Assembly: GCA_039621445.1 (NCBI GenBank) | Contig: CP154955.1 | Location: 56,638,619 to 56,702,618 of the forward strand | DNA: 64,000 nucleotides | Source of the DNA: Euglena gracilis | Lineage: Eukaryota > Euglenida > Euglenophyceae > Euglenales | Direction: 5' to 3' | Part shown: in pieces, positions 29,201 to 38,408 of the stretch | Layout: each line of letters begins with the position of its first letter | Position numbering within the stretch: the stretch's first letter is position 1 | Notes under the pieces: model-generated | What the model saw: only the letters and a program-made list of their open reading frames with translations | Told to the model about the DNA's origin: nothing | The model's database searches: none | Position numbers and translations under genes: made by a program

Positions 29201-29589
29201 GTGTTGCCATCGATTTGTTTCGAATGCCAAGGGTTTTACACGATGGGGGGGAGTATGACACCCTAGCCCTTTGTGTGGACAGGCATTCGGGATGGATTGT
29301 GGGGGTTGCATGCAAGGACAAGGGATTAACCGGTGCCAAGTTGGCTAAGGAAATGGTGAAAAATCAGTGGACGCCTTTTGGGGTTCCCTCGGTCATCTCA
29401 AGTGACCAAGGGAGCCATTTCACAAGCACTTGGTGGAAAAACATGTGTGCACTGTTGGGGATTAGGCAAGCATATTCCCAAGCATACCACCACCAAGCAA
29501 ACGGGAGGGTTGAGAGAGCCGGACAGCAGGTAATGGAGGTGTTGAGAAAATTGTATGTGGAGGAAAAATTAATTGGTTTGAAGCTTTAA
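26239..29589 (+). CDS. LTR-B pol: protease, RT, RNase H, integrase
   Basis: The frame is 1116 codons with no ATG at the start; expression is probably by frameshift from the preceding frame. Protease: LIDTGAEANL near residue 20. RT: FSIIYLKQAFHQQPLHP and GYIDDILVG (about 417-425). RNase H: LRVDASGYTVGATLEQ (about 578). An acidic Lys/Glu-rich linker follows RNase H. Integrase: HEFLGHVG...CSKNCATC is the HHCC part (about 918-955). The core acid residues are in VAIDLF, SSDQGSHF and NGRVERAGQQ (about 990, 1053 and 1088). One residue of note is YLKQAF, where most family members have DLRQAF. The frame ends early at 29589 by a frameshift, with the integrase tail in other frames. Confidence 0.9.
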   Translation: MKTQIGLANGDEKTARILIDTGAEANLIRQGLIGDHLMYPAKDPLRFETANGQTLAGGSRCAKVKMILQQNWNEEREIERVEYEVEFYEANIKVDAILSYPWLAEAKLGIFPHHKALVKGSPHLIFLRGVEKRRGPQKFRDDTNFSVDNVTVADGSSFGMQKLGLCLPLEGLDQELHFLSDEDLREVATNLEGSDPPVQVINRMIIAREGEDKKEEERVVKLREQVLEDCWGTVFRSSPFPDPPERGQYGYAYIPLKEGAKPTRQKPFFMHGERKEAPEKITQDWLDKKYIEPATAKNSEWLSQTFPVPKKSNDFPCRGVADLRGPNSQTRRCNYPLPKIEDILVKHGANQMFSIIYLKQAFHQQPLHPESRPITCCFTPKGIFQWRVNVMGLTNAPQQFQQMIDERLTPVRDIATGYIDDILVGTTVGEGEDLVGAHKKDLRRVLEVLKTELVVADEFKSKLFVEEVEFCGQILGNGTRRPAPGKLRAIEKWEVPKTITALRGFLGFTNYYNAYIHMYAEVAARLQDKLKVPREVGKKGSRKPVEFDGEDLKAFEELKKRLCSGLMLQRIDPDKPFVLRVDASGYTVGATLEQMKEGGGRPTAQDVIEKKTVPVAFMSRKLTEGQRKWTPRELETYAIILALQKWESWIGLQPVLVLTDHQSLESWAREVLDTPSGPVGRRARWHQIFSKYDLTVGYIPGKENTTADILIRWACPASQALRDISKRGSAEDKDEMENFIREEKEEEKQCLEIRIKNQPNLRNACIRGVTTRSGKNVTPEEEKGECTRRGTEGGVDPGGKDTPVDTHSQGPRKEKKRVHFWDEKVGGETTPVPETAESSRGDTRMEVGDALPSTTPKDIKPVWERDWGEAYCHCPTWKEKWVATKGGSIWPKGFKVLNGQLFFEEKLCVPESFQHLVIQEIHEFLGHVGPEKVWKHMAIRFVWADEKAAKQLNQNCSKNCATCQASVRGESLKGPIESTPIPPALMTSVAIDLFRMPRVLHDGGEYDTLALCVDRHSGWIVGVACKDKGLTGAKLAKEMVKNQWTPFGVPSVISSDQGSHFTSTWWKNMCALLGIRQAYSQAYHHQANGRVERAGQQVMEVLRKLYVEEKLIGLKL

Positions 29590-30296
29590 CCCAAGTTTTG
29601 GACCGAATTCACGACGTAAAGGGGGAAAGCGGGTTCAGCCCATATGAAATTATGACAGGAAGGGAACGACCATTGGCAGGGGTACCCTAGCAACCACCCA
29701 AAGAATGTGAGGATTCAGTGGAGTTTTTCCATAGGATGCAAGACATTGATGGGAGGGTGGCTAGGATACTCAACAAAAAGCATGAGGAGGAGGTGGCAAG
29801 GATAAATAAGGGGAGGAAAGAAATGGAACCCCTAAAGGTGGGGACGACGGTTTGGTATAGGAGACCCGAAGGGTTGGGTGAGAGGCTTGACTCTGGGTGG
29901 GTGGGACCTGGGGTTGTGAAGGGAAGAGAGGGGGAACAAAGTTATGTAATCGAAATGAAACCTGGGGTAGAGACAAAAGCTCATAGGAGTTTTTTGTAGG
30001 ACTACCGGGAACCCCAAGTTGAAGGGAAAGGGGTGCCTCTTTTTTATTATAAACCGACCGAAAAAGAAGAAGAGGCATTACCTGATGAGTGGGAGGTGGA
30101 GAAAACTCTAAGGCGTCGGAAAGGAAAGGATGGAAAGTGGGAGTTTTTAACAACGTGGGTTGGATATGAAGACGGGGAGGAAACCTGGGAACCGGCTGGC
30201 AATTTTATTCACAGATTCAGTGAAGAGTTTGTGAAATATTGTCGTGAGAAAAAAGTGGACGTAATGTCCGAACTAAAAATTGACGGTGGGCAGTAG
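29590..30296 (+). pseudogene. LTR-B integrase C-terminal part and chromodomain
   Basis: ALTQVLDRIHDVKGESGFSP and on continues the integrase after a one-base shift at about 29575. An in-frame TAG lies at 29688-29690. TTVWYRRPEGLGERLDSGW (near 29845) is the GPY/F-like part. A TAG at 29997-29999 precedes the final piece. The chromodomain is EWEVEKTLRRRKGKDGKWEF followed by TTWVGYEDGEETWEP (about 30090-30200). Chromodomains of this clade are thought to direct insertion to marked chromatin. Confidence 0.8.
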
Positions 30297-30711
30297 GCTC
30301 TAAGGTGAGCCATAAGGCCCTGTCCAAGGCTCTACGGTGAGCCTAATGGGAACGCAAAGTGCTGTTTTCAAAATTAAAAAACCCGATTTGCACGTCCGTG
30401 TGTGTTTGTACGCACACGCGCACGGGTGTGTGAATGAGATAATGTACAGATGCAGGAAATTTGCAAGGAGAATGGAGAAAGGTAGAAAAACTCCCCGCAA
30501 GGGGGCCGGGAGTGCGAAGGGGCACCACAGTATATTCGCTACCCATTCGCTATATTGCCTTCCCTCCCTCTACCTTACCCCACATTGCCGTCACGTCCCT
30601 CGCAAGCATATGGTGGTGTTGTAAGGATTCTTTCTCAAAGCATTCGGATATGCGGATGATGTGGTTGGGAGTCCATGGTCACATAATGAGCCCCCCTTCG
30701 GTTTGACAAAA
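30297..30711 (+). other. LTR-B region after the chromodomain, no gene seen
   Basis: It begins with repeated GGCTCTAAGGTGAGCC and GGCTCTACGGTGAGCC, two near-identical short units (30296 and 30329). A CGTGTGTGTTTGTACGCACACGCG hairpin-like run lies near 30390-30425. I see no LTR start that matches 19732 onward. Confidence 0.4.
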
Positions 30712-31016
30712 ATCCCCCCGGCCCGAGGAGGGGGGGGGGCGCTTGATTTTTCGACAAAAAATTCCCCGGCCCGAGGAGGGGGAGGGGGCGCTTGATTTTT
30801 TGACAAAAATCTCCCCGGCCCGAGGAGGGGGGGGGGCGCCTGTTTTTTTGACAAAAATCCCCCCGGCCCGAGGAGGGCGGGGGGCGCTTGATTTTTTGAC
30901 AAAAATCCGCCCGGCGCGAGGGGGGGGGGGGCACCTGATTTTTTGACAAAAATCCCCCCGGCCCGAGGAGGGGGGGGGGCGCTTGATTTTTTGACAAAAA
31001 TACCCCCGGCCCGAGG
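30712..31016. repeat. Minisatellite of about 57 bp units
   Basis: Five to six tandem units each contain CCCGGCCCGAGGAGGGGG, then GCGCTTGATTTTTTGAC, then AAAAAT. Units differ in the length of G-runs. The last unit runs directly into the ATGT array. Confidence 0.85.
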
Positions 31017-31810
31017 ATGTATGTATGTATGTATGTATGTATGTATGTATGTATGTATGTATGTATGTATGTATGTATGTATGTATGTATGTATGTATGT
31101 ATGTATGTATGTATGTATGTATGTATGTATGTATGTATGTATGTATGTATGTATGTATGTATGTACGTATGTATGTATGTATGTATGTATGTATGTATGT
31201 ATGTATGTATGTATGTATGTATGTATGTATGTATGTATGTATGTATGTATGTATGTATGTATGTATGTATGTATGTATGTATGTATGTATGTATGTATGT
31301 ATGTATGTATGTATGTATGTATGTATGTATGTATGTATGTATGTATGTATGTATGTATATGTATGTATGTATGATGTATGTATGTATGTATGTATGTATG
31401 TATGTATGTATGTATGTATGTATGTATGTATGTATGTATGTACGTATGTATGTATGTATGTATGTATGTATGTATGTATGTATGTATGTATGTATGTATG
31501 TATGTATGTATGTATGTATGTATGTATGTATGTAGGTATGTATGTATGTATGTATGTATGTATGTATGTATGTATGTATGTATGTATGTATGTATGTATG
31601 TATGTATGTATGTATGTATGTATGTATGTGTATGTATGTATGTATGTATGTATGTATGTATGTATGTATGTATGTATGTATGTATGTATGTATGTATGTA
31701 TGTATGTATGTATGTATGTATGTATGTATGTATGTCTGTATGTATGTATGTATGTATGTGTGTATGTGTGTATGTCTGTATGTCTGTATGTATATATGTA
31801 TGTATGTATG

Positions 31811-31844
<34 letters not shown>

Positions 31845-32420
31845 TGTATGTCTGTATGTATGTATGTATGTATGTATGTATGTATGTATGTATGTATGTA
31901 TGTATGTATGTATGTATGTATGTATGTATGTATGTATGTATGTATGTATGTATGTATGTATGTATGTATGTATGTATGTATGTATGTATGTATGTATGTA
32001 TGTATGTATGTATGTACGTACGTATGTATGTATGTATGTATGTATGTATGTATGTATGTATGTATGTATGTATGTATGTATGTATGTATGTATGTATGTA
32101 TGTATGTATGTATGTATGTATGTATGTATGTATGTATGTATGTATGTATGTATGTATGTATGTATGTATGTATGTATGTATGTATGTATGTATGTATGTG
32201 TATGTATGTATGTATGTATGTATGTATGTATGTATGTATGTATGTATGTATGTATGTATGTATGTATGTATGTATGTATGTATGTATGTATGTATGTATG
32301 TATGTATGTATGTATGTATGTATGTATGTATGTATGTATGTATGTATGTATGTACGTATGTATGTGTGTATGTGTGTATGTCTGTATGTCTGTATGTATG
32401 TATATATGTATGTATGTATG

Positions 32421-32454
<34 letters not shown>

Positions 32455-32595
32455 TGTATGTATGTATGTATGTATGTATGTATGTATGTATGTATGTATG
32501 TATGTATGTATGTATGTATGTATGTATGTATGTATGTATGTATGTATGTATGTATGTATGTATGTATGTATGTATGTATGTATGTATGTATGTAT
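31017..32595. repeat. ATGT tetranucleotide microsatellite array, 1.58 kb
   Basis: This is almost pure (TATG)n, with scattered changes such as TACG, TGTG, TCTG and TATATA. A variant block with GTGTGTATGTGTGTATGTC and then TATATATG occurs near 31757-31820 and again near 32363-32430. TATGTGTATG occurs near 31626 and 32198. The variants therefore show an internal duplication of about 0.6 kb. Long open frames of MYVC or THTYIH repeats are only translations of the array. Confidence 0.97.
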
Positions 32596-32824
32596 GGGGG
32601 GTCGGCACGCCGTGGCGAGCCGTCCGGCTAGGGGGGGGGGGGGTTTGGCGTGGCGAGGGGGTCCCGGACGGGGGGGGGAGGGGTGCGCGGGGGTTTGTGC
32701 AAGAAAATTTTCTTTGGCGCGGCTGACCTGGCGTGGCGAGGGGGTCTGAAAAGGGGGGGGAGGGGGGGGTAAAACGGCGTGGCGAGGGGGTCGGTGAGGG
32801 GGGGGGGAGGGGTGTGCCGCCCCC
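32596..32824. repeat. GC-rich minisatellite with GGCGTGGCGAGGGGGTC units
   Basis: The phrase GGCGTGGCGAGGGGGTC recurs about three times (near 32646, 32728 and 32773), separated by G-runs. GCACGCCGTGGCGAGCCG near 32605 is related. No gene is seen. Confidence 0.7.
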
Positions 32825-33016
32825 CCTGAGTGAAACAAACGGGTTGGCTTGAGCCCACCAACCCTCGGAGAAAGCGCAGGCCCCACCCCGAAAACACCCA
32901 CCCCCCGGCTGTTGGTGGTTTTCCACGACGGCGAGGACCCCCCGAGCCCTCGGCCCACCGGGACTCGCCGGTCGTGGGGGCGACCGGCGGCGCACAGGGG
33001 GTGGGGCCGGCGAACA
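32825..33016 (+). repeat. Right terminal LTR segment of LTR-B
   Basis: It matches 20369-20525 and carries an extra 35 bases (TGTTGGTGGTTTTCCACGAC and on). It ends CCGGCGAACA, and YR-2 coding sequence resumes at the next bases. This places the right edge of LTR-B at 33016. Confidence 0.7.
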
Positions 33017-33118
33017 GGATTCAGAAACCAAGCATTTGATGCTATCGTTTTTAATTTCAAAACCAGAACGGGGAACAACAAAATGGAGAATGATCAGCGA
33101 GTGCAGAGAAATAAATCA
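33017..33118 (+). pseudogene. YR-2 RT fragment between LTR-B and S1
   Basis: In one frame it reads DSETKHLML, FLISKPERGTTKWRMISE and CREIN, matching YR-1 at 2703-2805. It is cut by S1 at 33119 within the CREIN(Q) stretch. After S1, bases 34763-34775 (CAGTTTCAAGTA) continue the family as QFQV, and M2 then cuts it again. Confidence 0.75.
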
Positions 33119-34758
33119 TGTGAGCGCGGGCCAGATTTGAGGTTTATTTTTGTAAGAGATGCCACCAGAGCTTAGGAATTGCCTCCCAGATATTTTGGGG
33201 AATTACGTTTTTCACAGGCAAGCTGGCAAACAGTGTACAAGTTTGCGTGGGACTCTGAACTGGACTCAAGTACCAAGTTTAGGAAGAAGACCCCTGACGA
33301 CTGAAAATTTGGTTTTGGCCAGAAGTCTGATGTGGTGAAATTATCTGGACACACTGGACCATCCCCCAACTTGCGCAAACTTGTATGAGATTTTCAGTGC
33401 AGAAAAGCCCCGTACAAACGTACCTGTGGAGCCGGGAGACACTCAGAAGTGAAATGTCATGGAAGTGGCGGGCCAGCTCAGCAGCAGAAGGGGGACAAGG
33501 CAGAGGAAGACACCAGTTGGCACACAGTGAGATGCTGTGTTGGGCCACCATGATCAACTCTCCATATCAAGCTAGCAACGGGATCGTGGAGTTGGTGCTG
33601 CTGTGGGTCTTGGTTGGAGCCTGGGCTGAATGACAGACGAATGTCAACCACAGCCCGCCATCATCATCCATAACCTATCTCAATCTCCAAATGTCTGTCA
33701 AGATGTCATTTCAGGGTCAAGTTCAAGTCAAGATGTCACGTTCAAGTTCAAGATCCCAAGGAATCTATGGTGGAAAAAAGTTGTCAAGATTTCATTTTCC
33801 CAAGGTCAATATGTGAAGGAGTTTTGTCATCATTTTCAAGTTTTCAAGTTCCCAAGGTCAATCTGTGGAGGAGACAAGGTGTGATGTCCAAGATTTCAAA
33901 TTCCCAAGTTCAAGATGTCAAGTTTCATCGTCATTGGTCAAGATCCCCCTGGAGATTTCGGCGCGAGGAGCCTGACCTCGTAAAAAACAGTGATCAGGGT
34001 TGTGAAGCAGCCCTACAAATGCACATGTGGTGACCGTCTTCGAGTTCGTCTGCCTGTTGCTGCTGTGATGGCTGTGGTGTGTACCGCCTCCCTGTTCGGT
34101 GCTGGGCCGCTTCAAGGGGCTCTGCTCCGGTTTGACTCGGCGGGGGTCGTCAAAGCCCAGGCTGGACCCCATGGGGGGTCATGTTGTACGGGGTAGGTCG
34201 TACGACATGGCTCTCTAAGGTGGGAAGGCTGGGGTGGCGGTAGGCGGGCCCTACATGGTATTTATCTGTGGATTTGGACATGTTTACGATTATTTGTGGA
34301 TTCGAAGATTTGGCAATTCAAATTCGAGAACCGCCATTCGCCACTTTGCCATGCCGCTACTGCCTATGTGTGATTGTGTGTGTGTGTGTGTGTTGAATTT
34401 TTATCTCCGGCCTGGTCATTTTTTACTTCCGATTTGGATAATTGCTTGGCAATTGTTTTTGGGAAGGGGGGTGTGAGCGCGGACCAGATTTGAGATTTAT
34501 TTTGGTAAGAGATGCCAGCAAAAATTAGGCATTGCCTCACAGAGATTTTGGGGAATTACATTTTTCACAGGCAAGCTGGCAAACAGTGTTCAAGTTTGCG
34601 TGGGACTCTGAACTGGATTCAAGTACCAAGTCTTGTCTTCTGGGGTGCTGTGTGGAGACGTTCGGGAAGAAGACCCCTGAAGACTGAAAAGTTGGTTTTG
34701 GCCAGAAGTCTGATGTGGTGAAATTATCTGGACACACTGGACCATCCCCCAACTTGCA
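33119..34758 (+). mobile_element. S1: small non-autonomous LTR element
   Basis: LTR-like repeats at 33119-33375 and 34472-34758 begin TGTGAGCGCGG and end in ACTTGCA (the left one in ACTTGCG). The left LTR lacks about 30 bases containing CTTGTCTTCTGGGGTGCTG. ATCA flanks both sides (33115-33118, 34759-34762), a 4-bp duplication. GGGAAGGGGGG just before the right LTR is a polypurine tract. The 1.1-kb interior has no ORF but many CAAGTTCAAGATGTC-type repeats. No TGG-type primer site follows the left LTR. It is of TRIM-like size. Confidence 0.85.
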
Positions 34759-34775
34759 ATCAGCAGTTTCAAGTA

Positions 34776-35157
34776 AACACCCCCCCCCCTAATAAGTGCA
34801 CGGGTGCGCGCATTTTAAGGACATAGTTTCGGACCCCAAGGGGTGCGCACTTATTAGGGCAGTGCGCACCTTTTTAAGACAAAGCCAAAAATACTGACAT
34901 TACCCCCACTCTTCTTCAATTTCTCCCAATTTTGTGTTTTCAAGCTATGAGTCAAGTGATTATGTGTCAAATGTGTCAAATTTGGGCCTGGACGATAGTA
35001 TTATTTGGTCTGAGAAGGACAGTTCTGAAAATTGTGTGTGCTTTCCGACCTGAGACATGACAGTGGTTTCTCCTTTGGGAGGGGGGGTGCGGTCTTTTTG
35101 AGGGAGGTAGTTTCGGACCCTTGGGGGGTGCTCACTTATTAGGGAACTGCGCACAAT
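34776..35157 (-). mobile_element. M2: second copy of the M1 family, inverted and truncated
   Basis: The left end, AACACCCC...CCTAATAAGTGCAC, is the right terminal repeat of M1 seen in reverse. Internal phrases GGACATAGTTTCGGACCCC and GACGATAGTATT match M1 reversed. TA precedes it at 34774-34775. The right side stops at TGCGCACAATTA, about 50 bases short of the expected terminus. It sits in YR-2 RT sequence, and with its flank it would form GTAAAC, a splice-donor-like motif. Confidence 0.8.
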
Positions 35158-35194
35158 TACGTGTGTACCAGGCGTATGCTTCTGTCCACTTCCG

Positions 35195-36748
35195 TTGAGG
35201 AAGTTAGGATGGAAGCAGATCCTATTAGGATTTCTTAATGGGTGCCCCTTCTTCTTCTTCCCGGCGGTCTGGGCCAAGTTGCAAGCGTTACACCCCGAAG
35301 GGAAACCGGTGAACTCGGACACTGTCCCACGACGGATACCCCCTTTCCCTGACGGTCAGCAAGTGCGGTGGGAAGAACTCCTCCGGGACGCCATTCTTCG
35401 CTTCCCCAGAACATCGTCGCCTGGTCCGTCGGAGCTACGCCCCTGCCACCTCCAAGATGCGGTTCGTCGGCCAGGCCAAGGAGCCCGGCTGCTCACTGCG
35501 CTAGGGAAACTCACGTCGTCCTGGGTGGATGGCCAGCTCCCCATCGACCACGCGCCGTGGTGGTGTGCCGCCAACCTGACGCCGCTGCGGAAAAAGGATG
35601 AAGGCGTGCGACCCACTGCGGTCGGTGACACCATCCGTCGCTTGGTGGGCAAAGCGCTGCTCCACACCGGATCCGCCAAGGATCAAGTGAGCAAGCTGAG
35701 TCCCCTGCAAGTGGGTGTAGGAGTATCCGACGCAGCCGAAGCCGTCTCCCTAGCAACTCAGAGCCTGATCAGAAAGCTGAGCCCTCAAGGGAACTGGGCG
35801 GTCCTGCAGGTGGACTTCAAGAATGCCTTCAACACTCTTGACAGGGGAGTACTACTCCGTGAGGCTGAAACCCGCGCGACCGCGCTCTTTAACTACCTGC
35901 GGTTTGCGTATGGACAGCCGGCCCCCCTGTTCAGCGATGGCCGCACGTTACCATCCACCAGAGGCACGCATCAAGGGTGCCCCTTGGTGCCGATCGGCTT
36001 CGCTGTTGGCCTGCAGTCCACCGCGGAAGCAATCAGCACCCAAGCGGAGCTGCTGTGGTCCTGCTGGTACTTGGACGACGGCATCCTTGTGGGAGAGCCA
36101 ATGGCTCTTCAGAAGTGCCTTGACTACCTACGCAGCGAGAGCAGTCGCACCGGGATACAACTGAATCTAGCAAAGTGCGTCCTGTGGGTACCAGCAGCAG
36201 CCGGCCTCCCTGATCGGGAACATCTGAAAACCAGGCCCGGGATCGAGGGATCCGGAATCACGGTCCTGGGCTGCCCAGTCGACTTCCCCACCACTGCAGA
36301 CCACACTGTCGCCACCTGGGCGGAGGCAACAGAAAAGATCGAACAAGCTGCTGACCTCGTCACCTCCGTCGCCGATCCCCAGTTGGCCCACCACCTCCGC
36401 CGATACTGCCTGGGTGGCTGTCGCGTGAACCACCTCCTGCGAGCCTCGGATTCGTATCAGGCGCAAAGCGAAGTCTCACGTTGCGGTGAGACCATCTTCA
36501 GCGCGTTCGAAGGTATCATCGGCTACAAGCAGCATTACCGCTCTCAGTGGGCGGCTGTGGCCTACGAATCCCGGCATTCCACCAAAGCGCCGCCCGTACC
36601 GCAGCCCTATGTCAGTTCTACACGCACGGCCACAAGAAGGTGGCATGCCCAGACTACGCTGCCGCCCCAGACGACCGCACATACTAGCAGGCCGCCCACG
36701 ACCTGTGTTCCACACCGGGAAACCGTCACCCGGAAAGCAGTCGCCTAG
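35195..36748 (+). CDS. Non-LTR retrotransposon reverse transcriptase
   Basis: The RT would prime on nicked chromosomal DNA. The residues preceding SSPGPSELRPCHLQ (near 35413) belong to the same frame; the true start is uncertain, because the frame has no clear upstream limit. Motifs in order: LTPLRKKDEGVRPTAVGDT, LQVDFKNAFNTLDRG (near 35805), STRGTHQGCPLVP (near 35955) and WYLDDGILVG (near 36066). After that comes a thumb-like region to about 36550, then a Pro/Thr/Arg-rich end. The bases at 35161-35170, TGTACCAGGC, equal the first bases of the LTR-A family, so this element may have landed inside an A2 LTR. Confidence 0.82.
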   Translation: MRKLGWKQILLGFLNGCPFFFFPAVWAKLQALHPEGKPVNSDTVPRRIPPFPDGQQVRWEELLRDAILRFPRTSSPGPSELRPCHLQDAVRRPGQGARLLTALGKLTSSWVDGQLPIDHAPWWCAANLTPLRKKDEGVRPTAVGDTIRRLVGKALLHTGSAKDQVSKLSPLQVGVGVSDAAEAVSLATQSLIRKLSPQGNWAVLQVDFKNAFNTLDRGVLLREAETRATALFNYLRFAYGQPAPLFSDGRTLPSTRGTHQGCPLVPIGFAVGLQSTAEAISTQAELLWSCWYLDDGILVGEPMALQKCLDYLRSESSRTGIQLNLAKCVLWVPAAAGLPDREHLKTRPGIEGSGITVLGCPVDFPTTADHTVATWAEATEKIEQAADLVTSVADPQLAHHLRRYCLGGCRVNHLLRASDSYQAQSEVSRCGETIFSAFEGIIGYKQHYRSQWAAVAYESRHSTKAPPVPQPYVSSTRTATRRWHAQTTLPPQTTAHTSRPPTTCVPHRETVTRKAVA

Positions 36749-36828
36749 CAAACCCCGCCGCCTCCGCTTGCGCCTCGGGAAACGACACTTCCCAACGATG
36801 GTGGCAAAAGGAGTCTGCCAAGGCCGCC

Positions 36829-37590
36829 GTGGACGCTTTGGTGGACAGGTCAGTCCCACGCGACCAAGCTCGGCTCCTGGAGCAAGTCGACGGCGTTGGG
36901 CACGGGTGGATGGCAGTACCTCCCCATGAAGCGATACACACTGTCATCGACCCGGCGGACTACCAACTGGGTCTGAAATGGTGGCTGGGCATGCCGCTAG
37001 CGGATGCACCGACCATTTGTGCCGGTTGTCAGGCCACGGTAGGTGTTCATGGAGACCACGATTCTGTGCTGCATTCGCAACAACTTTGCGAGCCGCCACA
37101 ACGCCGTTCAAGACGCCCTTTTCAACATCTTGTCAACGAACGGTCAAAGCGTGCAGCGCGAGGTCCCAGTGCCGAAGCAACCCGACAGTTCGCTGCGGCC
37201 GGCTGACCTGCTTTTGGCCAGCTGGCAGGACGGAAAGCCCACGGCAGTGGACATTACCATCGCCCATGGCTGGCAAGCTGCCGAAGGGCTGGCAACGCGG
37301 GAAAGATGGAGAACGTTCGTGAAAAGGAAGGAAGTTGCCAAGCACACCAAGAATAATACTCCCTGTCGAAACGGGGGATGGTCCTTTGCCACCTTGGCAA
37401 TGGGCACGTGGGGCGGCCTCTGACCTGAAAGCGCGAAGCTGCTGACCAGAATAATCAAACGCACTACCTCATGGGACCACGGAGACATCCGCTCTACGTG
37501 CCAAGCCGAGAGCTACCAGCTTCTGGCACTTGCCCTCTTCCGGCAGATTGCGCAAATGCTGCGCCCAAAGCACATCCTGCGCTGAAACCA
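36829..37590 (+). pseudogene. Non-LTR element tail: zinc motif and restriction-like endonuclease, frameshifted
   Basis: The frame from 36829 reads AWVDG/VGHGWMAVPPHEAIHT-like sequence, then WLGMPLADAPTICAGCQATV and GDHDS near 37015-37070. The pair CAGC plus the His residues form a zinc-type motif placed just before the nuclease in this class. The frame shifts near 37070 to the 37043 frame. This carries RPADLLLASWQDGKPTAVDI (near 37195-37260), which fits the RPD/D-type core of a restriction-like endonuclease. Reading continues with SWDHGDIRSTCQAESYQLL to about 37584. The endonuclease would nick the target. This copy is broken. Confidence 0.65.
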
Positions 37591-37879
37591 TTCAGCTGCG
37601 CTATTCAACCACTAGACCTAGCACGATGACCGCCGACTCGTCAAGAGCAGCAGGGCAGCGGCAGCCAAAAGCCGCACCTGAACATGCACCACGGATGCCC
37701 ACCCCGCCCCACTGCCAAAGGTTGCGCCCTGCGCTCACCCCAACGACGCCACCTGATCCACGACTTTCTCTCCCCAAACGCCCTGGCCACCCAGCTACCC
37801 CATTACCCAGGGGCTACGAAACCCCTTGCGTCCCCTGCTTAACCTCCTCTGCCTATCCATGGGGTCTCCCCATCTGTAC
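37591..37879 (+). other. No gene seen; possible 3' end of the non-LTR element
   Basis: The stretch is rich in C and CCAC, with no poly-A tail that I can see. ORFs here are short and Pro-rich. It leads into decayed LTR-A sequence. Confidence 0.3.
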
Positions 37880-38250
37880 ATAGCTTCCCTCTCCCCTGAA
37901 CACTCAAATCCAGTGGGCTGTGCCACTGGTCGGTGGACTCGGTTCGCCCCACCACCGCTTAATGTCCGCTACCCGGTGCCCCTTCTCTCTCCACAGGTGG
38001 TATTCTGTTATTCTCTTGTCCTTCGTTTTTCCCGGACCGGACTTGGATATCCAGTCCGTCCTCCCTGCATTGCTCTGTGCTTTGCCTCTTGGGAAGTTGG
38101 GAAAAGGGATTTTTCTGTTACTCTGATTTTCAGTTCCCAAGTAGGTACGCCAAGGCGAAAGCGAAGGCTTTTTGGGAATTGGGAAAGGGGAATTGGTAAT
38201 CAGACGATCCTATACATACTTCACAAACAGAAAGGCTACCAGGTAATACA
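37880..38250 (+). repeat. Decayed LTR of A2 (LTR-A family)
   Basis: It shares TCTCTCCACAGGTGGTATTC and GGCGAAAGCGAAGGCTTTT with 4715-4960 of the A1 LTR and ends AATACA directly before a primer-site motif. The left part is diverged. A block ACGATCCTATACATACTTCAC upstream of the primer site also occurs in A1, after its LTR. Confidence 0.65.
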
Positions 38251-38252
38251 CT

Positions 38253-38262
38253 TGGTAGCAGA
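38253..38262 (+). other. Primer binding site of A2
   Basis: TGGTAGCAGA is preceded by TACACT, as in A1. Confidence 0.65.
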
Positions 38263-38408
38263 TTGGTTCGATCCTACGCTGCCAGAGCCCCTGCACCGTT
38301 ATTACACGGTCGCCGGAAGGCTCTGTACGTATTACCCGTTACCGCCCCTCTGGTGCCAGCACAACTGCTTAGTTTTGTGGGTTTTTGCAGTTTTTGTCAT
38401 CAGAAAGA

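Larger units (their letters stand above)
19732..33016 (+). mobile_element. LTR-B: chromodomain Ty3/gypsy-type element with two methyltransferase-like domains
   Basis: It lies between two adjoining pieces of the YR-2 RT. Order: LTR-like segment, Met-type primer site, gag, cytosine methyltransferase, Dam-like domain, protease, RT, RNase H, integrase, chromodomain, then minisatellites, a 1.58-kb ATGT array and a second LTR-like segment. Only the terminal 157-192 bases of the two ends match, so the rest of the 3' LTR has been replaced or lost. I could not define a clear target duplication. Gag and the integrase tail have frame breaks. Confidence 0.8.

Noticed and set aside
31017-32595. CRISPR-like or satellite centromere array
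   Set aside because: There are no unique spacers and no repeat longer than a tetranucleotide. The duplication inside it is of variant repeats only.
30635-33081. Very long open frames of THTYIH or MYVC repeats over the ATGT array
   Set aside because: A 4-bp repeat without stops is open in many frames on both strands; the products carry no other sequence and the frames end at the array edges.
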